A DNA stretch of 64,000 nt, from assembly GCA_000752035.1 (NCBI GenBank), contig CCFE01000031.1, forward strand, positions 1-64,000, written 5' to 3'. This DNA is from Bacillus rubiinfantis. GTDB lineage: Bacteria > Bacillota > Bacilli > Bacillales > Cytobacillaceae. Under the pieces are notes generated by a model. That model did not search any database and was not told where the DNA came from. It saw only the letters and a list, made by a program, of their open reading frames with translations. How positions within the stretch are numbered: position 1 is the first letter of the stretch; every line of letters begins with the position of its first letter. Positions 10,393 through 18,288 of this stretch are shown here, piece after piece. The translations under genes and the position numbers were made by a program.

Positions 10393-10421
10393 ATTAGTAT
10401 TTTCTCTTTATGTGTTATAAT
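10393..10421 (+). promoter_or_regulatory. Extended -10 promoter of the crRNA-like RNA
   Basis: TGTTATAAT (10413-10421) is a perfect extended -10 (TGn-TATAAT). The -35 region about 17 bp upstream (around 10393-10398, ATTAGT) is weak, as is common with extended -10 promoters. The predicted start is 6-7 nt downstream, at G10427, the first base of the repeat-like sequence. Confidence 0.7.
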
Positions 10422-10426
10422 TAGGC

Positions 10427-10499
10427 GTCGCTGAAAAGCGTGGATTGAAAAATATAGTATGTTATTTGAAAACCTATCTTAACAAAAAGATAGGTTTTT
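10427..10499 (+). ncRNA. crRNA-like regulatory RNA: degenerate repeat, short guide, terminator
   Basis: Positions 10427-10451 form a 25-nt shortened CRISPR repeat in the crRNA sense. It keeps the GT-CGC start, a 4-bp CGCT/AGCG stem capped by a GAAA tetraloop, and the handle TGGATTGAAAA (10 of 11 bases as in the array repeat). Next comes the 17-nt guide ATATAGTATGTTATTTG (10452-10468), then a 12-bp terminator hairpin. No second repeat follows, so this is not a mini-array. The guide matches the cas5c promoter beside a TTC PAM. By analogy with CRISPR-derived regulatory RNAs (CreR, crRNA-like RNAs, tracr-L), it should load into Cascade and repress the operon without full R-loop formation or DNA cutting. 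Expression and function are inferred. Confidence 0.75.
10469..10499. terminator. Bidirectional terminator of the crRNA-like RNA and cas3
   Basis: A perfect 12-bp stem AAAACCTATCTT/AAGATAGGTTTT with a 6-nt loop is followed by T residues on the plus strand and preceded by A residues, so it can work both ways. It ends the plus-strand RNA and overlaps the stop codon of cas3 on the minus strand. Confidence 0.85.
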
Positions 10500-12930
10500 A
10501 ATACATTAGTGAATCTAGAGGACTATCATTTTCAATATTAAGACCAAACTCTATATTATAAGCCCCAGCTCTTAACGCCAAAATTTTCCCCTCCATAAAA
10601 CTAACTAATCCATTGTTTTTCATAATTAAATCCAATTCATTTTGATATAGATTAACGGTATACTGTTGGGCTTTTCTTAATAACCTCGTAAGGTCATTAA
10701 TCGTCCCAGCACTATTTAATTCAGCAATAATTTCCTTGCCGTCTTCATAAGGCACAATGACAGACGTCGTTGAATTATCAATAACTCGAAAATACTCAGC
10801 AGAGGTTTTATAGCTGTTCACGATAAATAACGGCAAGGGTTTACCCTCCTTCTGACGATAGGCGAAATGGTAAGTAGATTTGTCTTTTGTTGCTGTTAAC
10901 AATTCCGTCATTTGCTTTTTTAAGCTTGGGATAAAATAATTTAAATCAGGTTCGAATTCTGTATATAATTCTTGAAAATACCTTTCCAATGCCTGTCTTG
11001 ATAAAATATTTCCACCATGATTTGTTCTATCTCGCTGCATATCAACTAAAATTTTTTGTGATACCTGTTTCCCAACTTTTATCTCTTTTAAGCGCTCTAA
11101 ATTCTCTTCCTCGTGGTCGATGAGATAGACAGATTGAATCTCTTTCTCGCCATGACGATTACATCTACCAGCTGCTTGGGCAATAGAGTCCAAGCCAGCA
11201 AGAGAACGAATTACACAATCAAAACTAACATCTACTCCTGCTTCAATCAGTTGTGTACTGATACAAATAATCTTGTTTTCCTCTTTTAACTGCTGCCTTA
11301 CCTTTTCTAAAACCTTATTCCTATGGGCGGCACACATAGAAGTGCTTAGGTGGTAGACCGGAACCCCCATATCTCTTTCTTTCAGTAAATGATAAAGATT
11401 ATTAACGACAGTTTTTGTATTTAAGATAACCAAAACACTTTGAACATCTTCTATTTTGGCAGTAATAAAATTAGAGAGCTTATCATTATTAAAGGTCTCG
11501 TTTACAGCTTGGTCGATGATTTCCACCCGCTTAAAGGCTTCAATCACATTGTCCAAGTCATTAATAATCTCTGCATCCGTGTTAATATCTAATTTATTTT
11601 CTACAAAGTCCAGCGCCGGCTGGGTAGCCGTACAAAGAATAATACTTGTATGAGCACTTGTTTTTAAAAAATTTAATGCTTGGTTAAATAAAGACACACA
11701 GGATATTGGGATCTTTTGAACTTCATCAAAAATGATGATTGATTCGCTTAAATTATGAAGCCTTCTTATATTCCTGCTTCCTTTGGCATAAAACACATTC
11801 AAAAATTGTACCATTGTAGTGAAAATAATCGGTGAATCCCAATTGTCCTTCGCCAGTTTTAATTTCTGCTGTACATTCATCCTTCCAGATTGACTTTCGT
11901 CATCCACATTCGTATCTTCGATAACATTAGAATGATGTTCTAATATATTGTCTTCATCTAATAAAATTTTTCTTACCTCTTCTGCATTTTGTTCAATAAT
12001 CGTTGTGTAAGGGACAACATAAATAATCCGTTTCTTGTTATAAAGTTTGGCGTGTTTGAGGGCATATCGTAAACTGGCTAATGTTTTACCCCCGCCAGTG
12101 GGAATCGATAATGTATAAATACCAGATGGACTCTCCGCAAATTTCTCACATTGTTCCGACATCTCAGCTCTTAGCTGATTTATTGGAGAATTGGCATTTG
12201 GATGTTCCTTAAATGAATGGATTTTTCCCATTAGTCTTTCATAATATAGTTCAAATAGGACTAGATGATTTTCTAAGATATCATTGCTATGATTCTCTTC
12301 AAATAATCTTGTATTCGTCCGGTCTGCATCTATTAACGCACTAAAAATAAATTTGGTAAGGAACATTAAATGTCCGCCCCAATTTTCTGGAGATTGTTGA
12401 GCCAAATAATTATTCATTTCTTTGGCTGCTTTATCTACGTATCTACGAAAATCATGTTCACTCATTACATTTTGAAAGAATAGACTCTTGGTTTGATCAA
12501 ATTCTTCAAGTTCTTTATCTCGTACTCTTTTTAAATAATTTGATTCTAAATCAGAGTTCAAAAAATCCTGCAGATAAGAATGATGTGATATTATTGAATT
12601 TCCTACAACTTCAGCTACTAATCCTTTATAGGGGTCTATTTTCATCCCATCTTGATGGAATAGCTCGTATAATAATTTGCCCCCTGCTGTAGAGTGGTCA
12701 ACACTCCCCCGTTTTGGTGGCCTATCAGGGTTATTTACGGCTTCCAATATGTATTCCTTGAACTCATTAGTGTATTTACCTAGATCATGAAGCATTCCAG
12801 CTAATCCTGCTATATGTCTTACGCTCAATTTTTCACCAAATACTTCGGCAAGTTCTTTTACTTCTATTAAATGTGAATCAACAGTTTGAATCTGATGATC
12901 ACTCTCCCGAATATGAGCAATGAAAGTCAT
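10498..12930 (-). CDS. cas3: CRISPR-associated helicase-nuclease Cas3
   Basis: An 810-aa Cas3 with an N-terminal HD nuclease and a C-terminal superfamily 2 helicase. Cascade bound to a full target recruits it to nick and degrade DNA. Visible motifs: His48-Asp49 in the HD domain (GMLHDLGKY), P-loop at 277-283 (PTGGGKT), DEVQ box at 402-405 (IIFDEVQKIP), and a motif VI-like AQAAGRCNRHG near residue 575. It stands apart from the other cas genes, with its own promoter region and a terminator between them. Cas3 and Cascade can therefore be controlled separately. Confidence 0.97.
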   Translation of the reverse strand: MTFIAHIRESDHQIQTVDSHLIEVKELAEVFGEKLSVRHIAGLAGMLHDLGKYTNEFKEYILEAVNNPDRPPKRGSVDHSTAGGKLLYELFHQDGMKIDPYKGLVAEVVGNSIISHHSYLQDFLNSDLESNYLKRVRDKELEEFDQTKSLFFQNVMSEHDFRRYVDKAAKEMNNYLAQQSPENWGGHLMFLTKFIFSALIDADRTNTRLFEENHSNDILENHLVLFELYYERLMGKIHSFKEHPNANSPINQLRAEMSEQCEKFAESPSGIYTLSIPTGGGKTLASLRYALKHAKLYNKKRIIYVVPYTTIIEQNAEEVRKILLDEDNILEHHSNVIEDTNVDDESQSGRMNVQQKLKLAKDNWDSPIIFTTMVQFLNVFYAKGSRNIRRLHNLSESIIIFDEVQKIPISCVSLFNQALNFLKTSAHTSIILCTATQPALDFVENKLDINTDAEIINDLDNVIEAFKRVEIIDQAVNETFNNDKLSNFITAKIEDVQSVLVILNTKTVVNNLYHLLKERDMGVPVYHLSTSMCAAHRNKVLEKVRQQLKEENKIICISTQLIEAGVDVSFDCVIRSLAGLDSIAQAAGRCNRHGEKEIQSVYLIDHEEENLERLKEIKVGKQVSQKILVDMQRDRTNHGGNILSRQALERYFQELYTEFEPDLNYFIPSLKKQMTELLTATKDKSTYHFAYRQKEGKPLPLFIVNSYKTSAEYFRVIDNSTTSVIVPYEDGKEIIAELNSAGTINDLTRLLRKAQQYTVNLYQNELDLIMKNNGLVSFMEGKILALRAGAYNIEFGLNIENDSPLDSLMY

Positions 12931-12961
12931 GGAAAATCCCCCTAATTTAAAAGAATACGGT

Positions 12962-13010
12962 TAATAAAAAAGCAGAAGCCTTCCCAAAAAATTAAGGTTA
13001 AACTTCTGCT
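12962..13010 (-). terminator. Terminator-like hairpin in the cas3 leader (possible attenuator)
   Basis: AGCAGAAG (12971-12978) pairs with CTTCTGCT (13003-13010), with an inner CCTT/AAGG pairing. On the minus strand the stem is followed by a T run (CTTTTTTATT), a classic intrinsic terminator about 40 nt before the cas3 ATG. A TTGACA on the minus strand near 13118 and a TATAAT near 13070 lie upstream, so a cas3 transcript would cross it. The upstream gene already has its own terminator at 13222-13256. I see no gene in 12931-13272. Confidence 0.65.
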
Positions 13011-13221
13011 AGTCCTGTTGAAATATGATAACTAAGTCTCGTTAATGGTATTAGAGTGAATTATTATAATCAAAGAATAATACTTTAGTACTATTTTGGA
13101 GCTTTTATCAAATTTTGTCAATCGAATTCATGATTTTGCCAAACATATAACAACCATACACTGTAACCATTATAAACAACAAGGACAAACCACATATGAA
13201 TCTAGAAAATGATAAGATAAA

Positions 13222-13256
13222 AAATGATAGAGCCCAGGTGGATAACCTTGAGCTCC
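13222..13256 (-). terminator. Terminator after the DUF4179 gene
   Basis: On the minus strand GGAGCTCAAGGT-TATCC-ACCTGGGCTC forms a stem just after the DUF4179 stop codon and is followed by a T-rich tail (ATCATTTTTTATC). Confidence 0.75.
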
Positions 13257-13272
13257 ATTTTTTCATTTACTT

Positions 13273-14688
13273 TTATTTAGTTCTCACAACCTCCACCGTA
13301 AACGGCTCCAACTCCTTACTCTCAATAAGGCTGTTAAAGTCAAACCGCAGTACTGTGCTTTCTAGCTTGAAGTTTTCGATTTTTTCTGGACCGTTTAAAT
13401 CAAAGACTGATTGGAAATGGAGGGATTTCGCATCTAACAGTTTAACTTCGTTTTTAGATATGCTGTGGTTCTCAGGTAGAAACGGATTTTCTGGGTCGAT
13501 TTCCTTCAAAAACGCACGATCTACCAGAATGAACTCGTAAGCTAAGTTATCTTTCAAAAGATCCAGTTTAGGCTTACTCACCTTATCAGGGTATCCTATG
13601 AAGTTATAATCAATAATCAACTGCTCTCCATTTTGTTTTATATCATTCACCTTTAACGCAAAGTCTGAGCGTTTACTTTTCAGCAAAAATGATGGTTTAT
13701 CCAACAATTGCTCAGCAATCGGGTCCGTAATAGCTAAACGAGGATAAAAGGTCAAAGCGGTGGCTTTGGGATCAAGTTTTTTCATTGTGATACGGCTTTT
13801 TTGATGAAAACCGTCAATATCTCTAAATTCTGATATTACGCGCCCGTTACCAAGCCTATCAACATGTCCATTATTATCAACTACCTTATCAAAATAGATA
13901 TCATCACCCTTATTTTCCAGAATCGTCTCTACCAGTAAGGATGCTGACGTGCTCGCCTGGATAATCTCCCGTGGTTTCACTCTGCCTCCGTGAGCTGGGT
14001 AATTCTTTGTCGCGTTCAAGACAATCGTTTCATAGTTCTTCTGCTTAATCGGAATCTCAAATTTCCACTCCCCTTTGATACCATTAATATAATGGATCGT
14101 AACCGGAAGTTTGTAGTTTTCCTTTATCTTTTCATACGGGTATGTCATTGACCACTGAAAATCATAACCTGCACCTTTCTCCCTAATTCCATAACTATGT
14201 CCATCCAGCCATGGATCACGGTCACCTTGGTAATTTTCGTAATTGACATCAAAGCTAACTTCACCCGGTTCATTATGTCCCTTCGACAAATCGCCATTGA
14301 CATGCCCAGTAATCGAAATCTCTGTTCCATCAAAATAGGCACTTGTCAGCTTCACCGTGACCCCATTCTTCGTTATCGCTTCATTTAGTTCCGTGACCAT
14401 GTTCTGCTTTGCCAAATATACCCCTCTGGAATCTTCAAATTCCTTATAAATCTGCCCAATAAATGGCGTTTTCGCTAGAACCTTATTCATACTCGGATTG
14501 AAAAAGCCGGAGGAAAGTGTTAGCGCTACGACTGCGGCACCAGCAATTGAACCGAATACAGCTTTCTTTTTCACAGGAGAAACAGACTGTTTTTTCGCAG
14601 CTTTTAGGCCTCTTTCCATTGCCTGAAAAACTTTTTCCTTCGGTACTTCGATTTTTTCAATTGCCTCTTTGAGTTTCTTTTCATCCAT
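13273..14688 (-). CDS. DUF4179 membrane-anchored protein, probable anti-sigma partner
   Basis: About 471 aa. A Lys-rich cytoplasmic N-terminus (roughly residues 1-40) is followed by one membrane segment (VFGSIAGAAVVALTLSSGFF) and a long extracellular part. The layout and DUF4179-type sequence match proteins encoded beside ECF sigma factors in bacilli, where the N-terminus holds the sigma factor and the outer domain senses envelope stress. I chose the ATG at 14688, which overlaps the sigma stop (ATGGATGA) and has GGGGGAGG upstream. The anti-sigma role is inferred from fold layout and neighbour. Confidence 0.8.
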   Translation of the reverse strand: MDEKKLKEAIEKIEVPKEKVFQAMERGLKAAKKQSVSPVKKKAVFGSIAGAAVVALTLSSGFFNPSMNKVLAKTPFIGQIYKEFEDSRGVYLAKQNMVTELNEAITKNGVTVKLTSAYFDGTEISITGHVNGDLSKGHNEPGEVSFDVNYENYQGDRDPWLDGHSYGIREKGAGYDFQWSMTYPYEKIKENYKLPVTIHYINGIKGEWKFEIPIKQKNYETIVLNATKNYPAHGGRVKPREIIQASTSASLLVETILENKGDDIYFDKVVDNNGHVDRLGNGRVISEFRDIDGFHQKSRITMKKLDPKATALTFYPRLAITDPIAEQLLDKPSFLLKSKRSDFALKVNDIKQNGEQLIIDYNFIGYPDKVSKPKLDLLKDNLAYEFILVDRAFLKEIDPENPFLPENHSISKNEVKLLDAKSLHFQSVFDLNGPEKIENFKLESTVLRFDFNSLIESKELEPFTVEVVRTK

Positions 14689-15217
14689 GGCTTTGTTCCT
14701 CCCCCTCAAAATACTTTTTTAATGCAGTTTTTCCTCGGCTTAAATACGTTTTAACCGTACCCTCAGGGATACCCAGTATCTCGCTGATTGTTTTTATCGA
14801 ATAATCATGATAATAAAATAAAATGAGCACCGTCCGGTAATTCTCTGGCAACTGATTTAAGGCATGTAAGATGTGCATCGTTTCATCGTGATTGCTTGCA
14901 GCTGCTGGCAACTCTTGTAACAAATTGTCATCTGACAGTGGCACCACTTTGCTTTGCTTTTTCAACACCTGCCCTGAGCAACGAATAATAATTTTCGTGA
15001 ACCACGTCATGAAGTACTCTGGATTCTTTAATGAGTAAATCGAGCATAACGCTTGATAAGTCGCTTCTTGGACAACATCCAGAGCATCTGCTTCATTATG
15101 TACATATACATACGCCGTCCGATAGATTTGCTCATAATGCTGTTTAATTAATTGTTCGAAGGCATTTTTATTTCCTTTAATGGCTTTTTTTACAATCTTT
15201 TCATATCCCGATTCCAC
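14681..15217 (-). CDS. ECF-family RNA polymerase sigma factor
   Basis: An extracytoplasmic-function (sigma-70 family) factor of about 178 aa. Region 2 includes AFEQLIKQHYEQIYRTAYVY and DALDVVQEATYQA (-10 recognition, core binding). Region 4 ends with ISEILGIPEGTVKTYLSRGK, a helix-turn-helix for the -35 element. The likely start is a GTG at 15217 with AAAGGGG about 8 nt upstream; a longer frame from a TTG at 15271 has no good ribosome site. The downstream gene overlaps by 8 nt, so sigma and partner are coupled. Confidence 0.92.
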   Translation of the reverse strand: MESGYEKIVKKAIKGNKNAFEQLIKQHYEQIYRTAYVYVHNEADALDVVQEATYQALCSIYSLKNPEYFMTWFTKIIIRCSGQVLKKQSKVVPLSDDNLLQELPAAASNHDETMHILHALNQLPENYRTVLILFYYHDYSIKTISEILGIPEGTVKTYLSRGKTALKKYFEGEEQSHG

Positions 15218-15239
15218 TCTCTCAACCCCTTTCAACCTA

Positions 15240-15271
15240 TTAGTGGAAAAATAAATCGGAAAAAGTTTCAA
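15240..15271 (-). promoter_or_regulatory. Possible autoregulated ECF-type promoter
   Basis: On the minus strand TGAAACTTTTT is followed about 17 nt later by CCACTAATAGG, just ahead of the sigma-gene ribosome site. TGAAAC is the usual -35 of bacillar ECF promoters. The -10 is not a clean CGTC, so this remains tentative. Confidence 0.4.
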
Positions 15272-15305
15272 AAACTATGAAATTTTTTAGAGGATTTTTT
15301 GCAAT

Positions 15306-15337
15306 GAAAAAAGGCCAGTCCCACTTACTGACTGACC
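15306..15337 (-). terminator. Terminator of the metal cluster
   Basis: On the minus strand GGTCAGTC pairs with GACTGGCC and is followed by TTTTTT, directly after the Crp/Fnr gene. Confidence 0.75.
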
Positions 15338-15341
15338 ATTC

Positions 15342-16043
15342 TTAAATAAACAGCAGGCCATCTAAATCGAGAATTTCAATTCTTCTATGGGGCTTTTGCT
15401 TAATTAGGCCCTGCTGCTCGAATTCTGTTAATTTGCGGCTAATCGTTTCGGGGGTAGTTCCTAGGTAAGAGGCCAAGTCTTTTTTACTCATGGGAAGTTC
15501 CAGTTCGTTTGCTCCGGCATTAGCCTCTAACGTTTCTGCCAAAAACAGGGCGATTCTAGTGTCAACCTTTTCCGTGGCAAAGCGGGTTGTTTGTTTTTCT
15601 GCTTCATCCAAACGGTTGGAGAACTCTGTTAGGATTTTCAAAGAAATCGTTGGATATTTGAGCAGAAGCTCCTGCAAATCGGTGCGATTAATCATGCAGA
15701 CCTGCGTCTCAGTCATGGCCTCGGCATATGATTCATGGAGGGCTTCCTGAAATAAAGCTAATTCACCAGTGAAATCACCAGGATTGAGAATGCGAACCAA
15801 TTGTTCTTTTCCCGATTCTGAAAGTCGATAGATTCTGATTTTCCCCTTGCTTACAATATAAAGAGAATCAGAGTGGTCACCAGCATGATAAAGTATTTCG
15901 CCCTTTTTATACGAAACCGATTGGACAACCTTCATGATTTCACTCATCTGTTCCACTTCTAGATGATTGAATATAGGCACAAGCGAGACACACATTTTAT
16001 CATGATGATGGTGATAACATCCTTGCTGGCCATCTCTACTCAT
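15342..16043 (-). CDS. Crp/Fnr-family regulator with Cys/His-rich N-terminus
   Basis: A 233-aa Crp/Fnr protein. A cyclic-nucleotide-binding-like beta-roll (about residues 25-140, with GEILYHAGDHSDSLYIVSKG and GDFTGELAL) is followed by a winged helix-turn-helix (KKDLASYLGTTPETISRKL). The N-terminus CYHHHHDKMC looks like a metal ligand set and is not the four-Cys cluster of Fnr. It is the last gene of the HMA protein / P1B ATPase cluster, 25 nt after the ATPase, so a metal- or redox-responsive regulator of that cluster is the simple reading. The ligand is inferred. Confidence 0.85.
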   Translation of the reverse strand: MSRDGQQGCYHHHHDKMCVSLVPIFNHLEVEQMSEIMKVVQSVSYKKGEILYHAGDHSDSLYIVSKGKIRIYRLSESGKEQLVRILNPGDFTGELALFQEALHESYAEAMTETQVCMINRTDLQELLLKYPTISLKILTEFSNRLDEAEKQTTRFATEKVDTRIALFLAETLEANAGANELELPMSKKDLASYLGTTPETISRKLTEFEQQGLIKQKPHRRIEILDLDGLLFI

Positions 16044-16068
16044 TTATTTCACTCCTTCTTTCCATTTA

Positions 16069-17976
16069 TCATACCATCTTGTTTTCTTCTAACAAAACGG
16101 TTTGTCCTCCTTGCTCACGCTTTTTCCTGCCAAAGTGAATTAACCGCATTGCATTTACAATCACCAATAAAACGCTGGCTTCATGGATAAACATACCTGA
16201 TGCTAGCTGTACCGATTGTACAAGTACTCCGATTAAGAGTACAATCACGATAGCTACAGCGAAAAAGGTGTTCTGCTTCATATTACTTATTGTTGCTTTT
16301 GCAAGCTTGTAAGCATGGGAAAATTGCATTAGTTTGTCAGCCATTAACACAACGTCAGCGGTTTCCATCGACACATCCGTCCCACCTTCTCCCATGGCCA
16401 GCCCAATATCAGCCGTAGCAATTGCCGGGGCATCATTAATTCCATCACCTGCCATCGCGACAACATAGCCAGCAGCTTTTAGTTTCTTTACATACTCCAC
16501 CTTATCTTCCGGCAGTAATTCCGCATGATAATCATCGATGCCGAGTTGCCGGGCTACAAGTTCTGCCGTATACTGATTATCTCCTGTTAGCATGACGATT
16601 TTTCGGATACCGTTCTTTCTCATTTCGGTTAAAGCTTGGTGCGCATCCTCTCGAATTTGGTCAGCAATCGAAATTAACCCTGTCAGGCTGCCGTCAACTG
16701 CTACGAAAATAACCGTGTTTCCAGTTCTTTCTCGGCTAACGGCGTATTCTAGTGCCTCCGCCGTAACCTGTATTCCCTCACGCTCGAGCAGCTTTCGATT
16801 CCCGACAACCAAGGCGTGGCCGGCAATTTTCCCAGTAATTCCATTTCCCTTGATGATTTCTCCACTTTCTAGTCGATCAGAAAGTTCTAGTTTTCGAGCC
16901 TTTGCTTCCTTGACAATTGTCTGTCCTAAATGATGTTCCGATATCATTTCTGCTCCAGCAACCAATTGCAATAATCGCGTTGGCTGCCAGTCAGCAAATG
17001 TTTTAATATCAATGACCGCCGGTTTTCCTTTTGTCAAAGTCCCTGTTTTGTCAAAAACAAGCGTATCTACTTTTGCCAGTTTATTCATCACTTCACTGCC
17101 TTTTACAAGCACCCCATTTTTCGCCCCATTGCCAATTCCCGCTACATTTGATACTGGCGCACCAATAACCAATGCCCCAGGACAAGCCACAACAAGAAAG
17201 GTAATGGCTAAATGGAAGTTTTTTGTTACTACAAGTACAATGATGGCTAAAAGAACTACCGCTGGGGTATAAAAAGTGGCAAATTGATCAAGGAATTTTT
17301 CTGTTTTGGATTTGGATTCTTGCGCTTCGTCCACTAATTCAATAATTTTCGCAAAGGTCGTGTCATCACCTACTTTTTCAGCAATCACTTCAATGTAGCC
17401 CTGGTCAACGATCGTACCACTATACACTTTATCTTCTTCGCTTTTAGCTGTTGGAACAGCTTCCCCGGTTACGGCCGCTTCAATTATTGAGGCTTGCCCC
17501 GTTACAATTTGACCATCAACCGGCACTTTCCCGCCGGAGCGGATGATAACATGGTCACCGCTTCTGATTTCCTCAATCGGGACAATGATCTCCATCTCAT
17601 CACGTACTACGGTAGCTTCTTGGGGGGCCATTTCAATAAGTTTTTTTAATGATGAACGAGTTTTCTCTAATGTCTTTGCTTCAAGGAAATCCCCCAGCAA
17701 GAATAAGAAGGTCACCACCGCGGATTCTGTATATTCATGGATAAACAATGCACCGATTACCGCAATGGTGACTAATAACTCGATACTGAATACTTTCATT
17801 CTCAGCGCCTTATAGGCGTTCACAAATATGGGGACACCGGCAACAACGGTTGCAATCAAAAATGCAGGCGTTTTTAAATAGTCGTGACCTAAAAAGCTCG
17901 TCATGAAGGCCATAGCGATGAGAAAACCGGAAATTATGGTCAATTTTTGTTTGTGTTGCTGCATTACTAACTCCAT
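16069..17976 (-). CDS. P1B-type heavy-metal-transporting ATPase with CPG motif
   Basis: About 635 aa. It contains the P-type phosphorylation site DKTGTLTKG, the phosphatase loop TGEAVP, the hinge GDGINDAPA and the HP-type site SEHHLG. There is no N-terminal metal-binding domain; a separate HMA protein is encoded just upstream. The membrane metal-site motif is CPG (VVACPGALVIGAPVSN), where the usual P1B motifs are CPC, SPC or TPC, so the substrate metal cannot be assigned from it. The start is the ATG at 17976 with GGAG upstream. It is probably in one operon with the following Crp/Fnr gene. Confidence 0.9.
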   Translation of the reverse strand: MELVMQQHKQKLTIISGFLIAMAFMTSFLGHDYLKTPAFLIATVVAGVPIFVNAYKALRMKVFSIELLVTIAVIGALFIHEYTESAVVTFLFLLGDFLEAKTLEKTRSSLKKLIEMAPQEATVVRDEMEIIVPIEEIRSGDHVIIRSGGKVPVDGQIVTGQASIIEAAVTGEAVPTAKSEEDKVYSGTIVDQGYIEVIAEKVGDDTTFAKIIELVDEAQESKSKTEKFLDQFATFYTPAVVLLAIIVLVVTKNFHLAITFLVVACPGALVIGAPVSNVAGIGNGAKNGVLVKGSEVMNKLAKVDTLVFDKTGTLTKGKPAVIDIKTFADWQPTRLLQLVAGAEMISEHHLGQTIVKEAKARKLELSDRLESGEIIKGNGITGKIAGHALVVGNRKLLEREGIQVTAEALEYAVSRERTGNTVIFVAVDGSLTGLISIADQIREDAHQALTEMRKNGIRKIVMLTGDNQYTAELVARQLGIDDYHAELLPEDKVEYVKKLKAAGYVVAMAGDGINDAPAIATADIGLAMGEGGTDVSMETADVVLMADKLMQFSHAYKLAKATISNMKQNTFFAVAIVIVLLIGVLVQSVQLASGMFIHEASVLLVIVNAMRLIHFGRKKREQGGQTVLLEENKMV

Positions 17977-18072
17977 GTGAACACTCTCCAATCTATGAGG
18001 TGGGCTTTTACAATTTAAGAATGTTGATTTGGTCGGAACTGGTCATGGGAACATCAATCACTGTTTTTCCAT

Positions 18073-18250
18073 TCAATTTATCCTCATGAACCTGTTATGA
18101 GAACTGAACCGGCTACTCCCTCATCCAATTTGTTCTCATGAACCTGTTATGAGAACTGAACCCATCCCTTCATCATCCAATTTGTCCTCATAAAGCGGAC
18201 ATGAGAACTAGGAGGACTGCCCCTCCTCTCTCTTCGTTCTCATGAAAGAG
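18073..18250. repeat. 52-bp tandem palindromic repeat
   Basis: Between the HMA gene and the ATPase, a unit with a period of about 52 bp occurs roughly 3.5 times (units near 18074, 18126, 18178 and 18230). Its core CAATTTGTTCTCATGAAC is followed by a matching ATGAGAAC, so each unit is an inverted repeat (GTTCTCAT / ATGAGAAC) that would fold in RNA. The units differ by several bases. The 312-bp gap 17977-18288 shows nothing else. Confidence 0.85.
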
Positions 18251-18288
18251 ATGAATGAGTTATTGGGACTGATTTTCAAGTTCACGAA

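Noticed and set aside
12931..13272. A second guide target or crRNA-like unit at the cas3 promoter
   Set aside because: No repeat-like handle and no stretch matching the 10452-10468 guide with a TTC was found; only a terminator hairpin.
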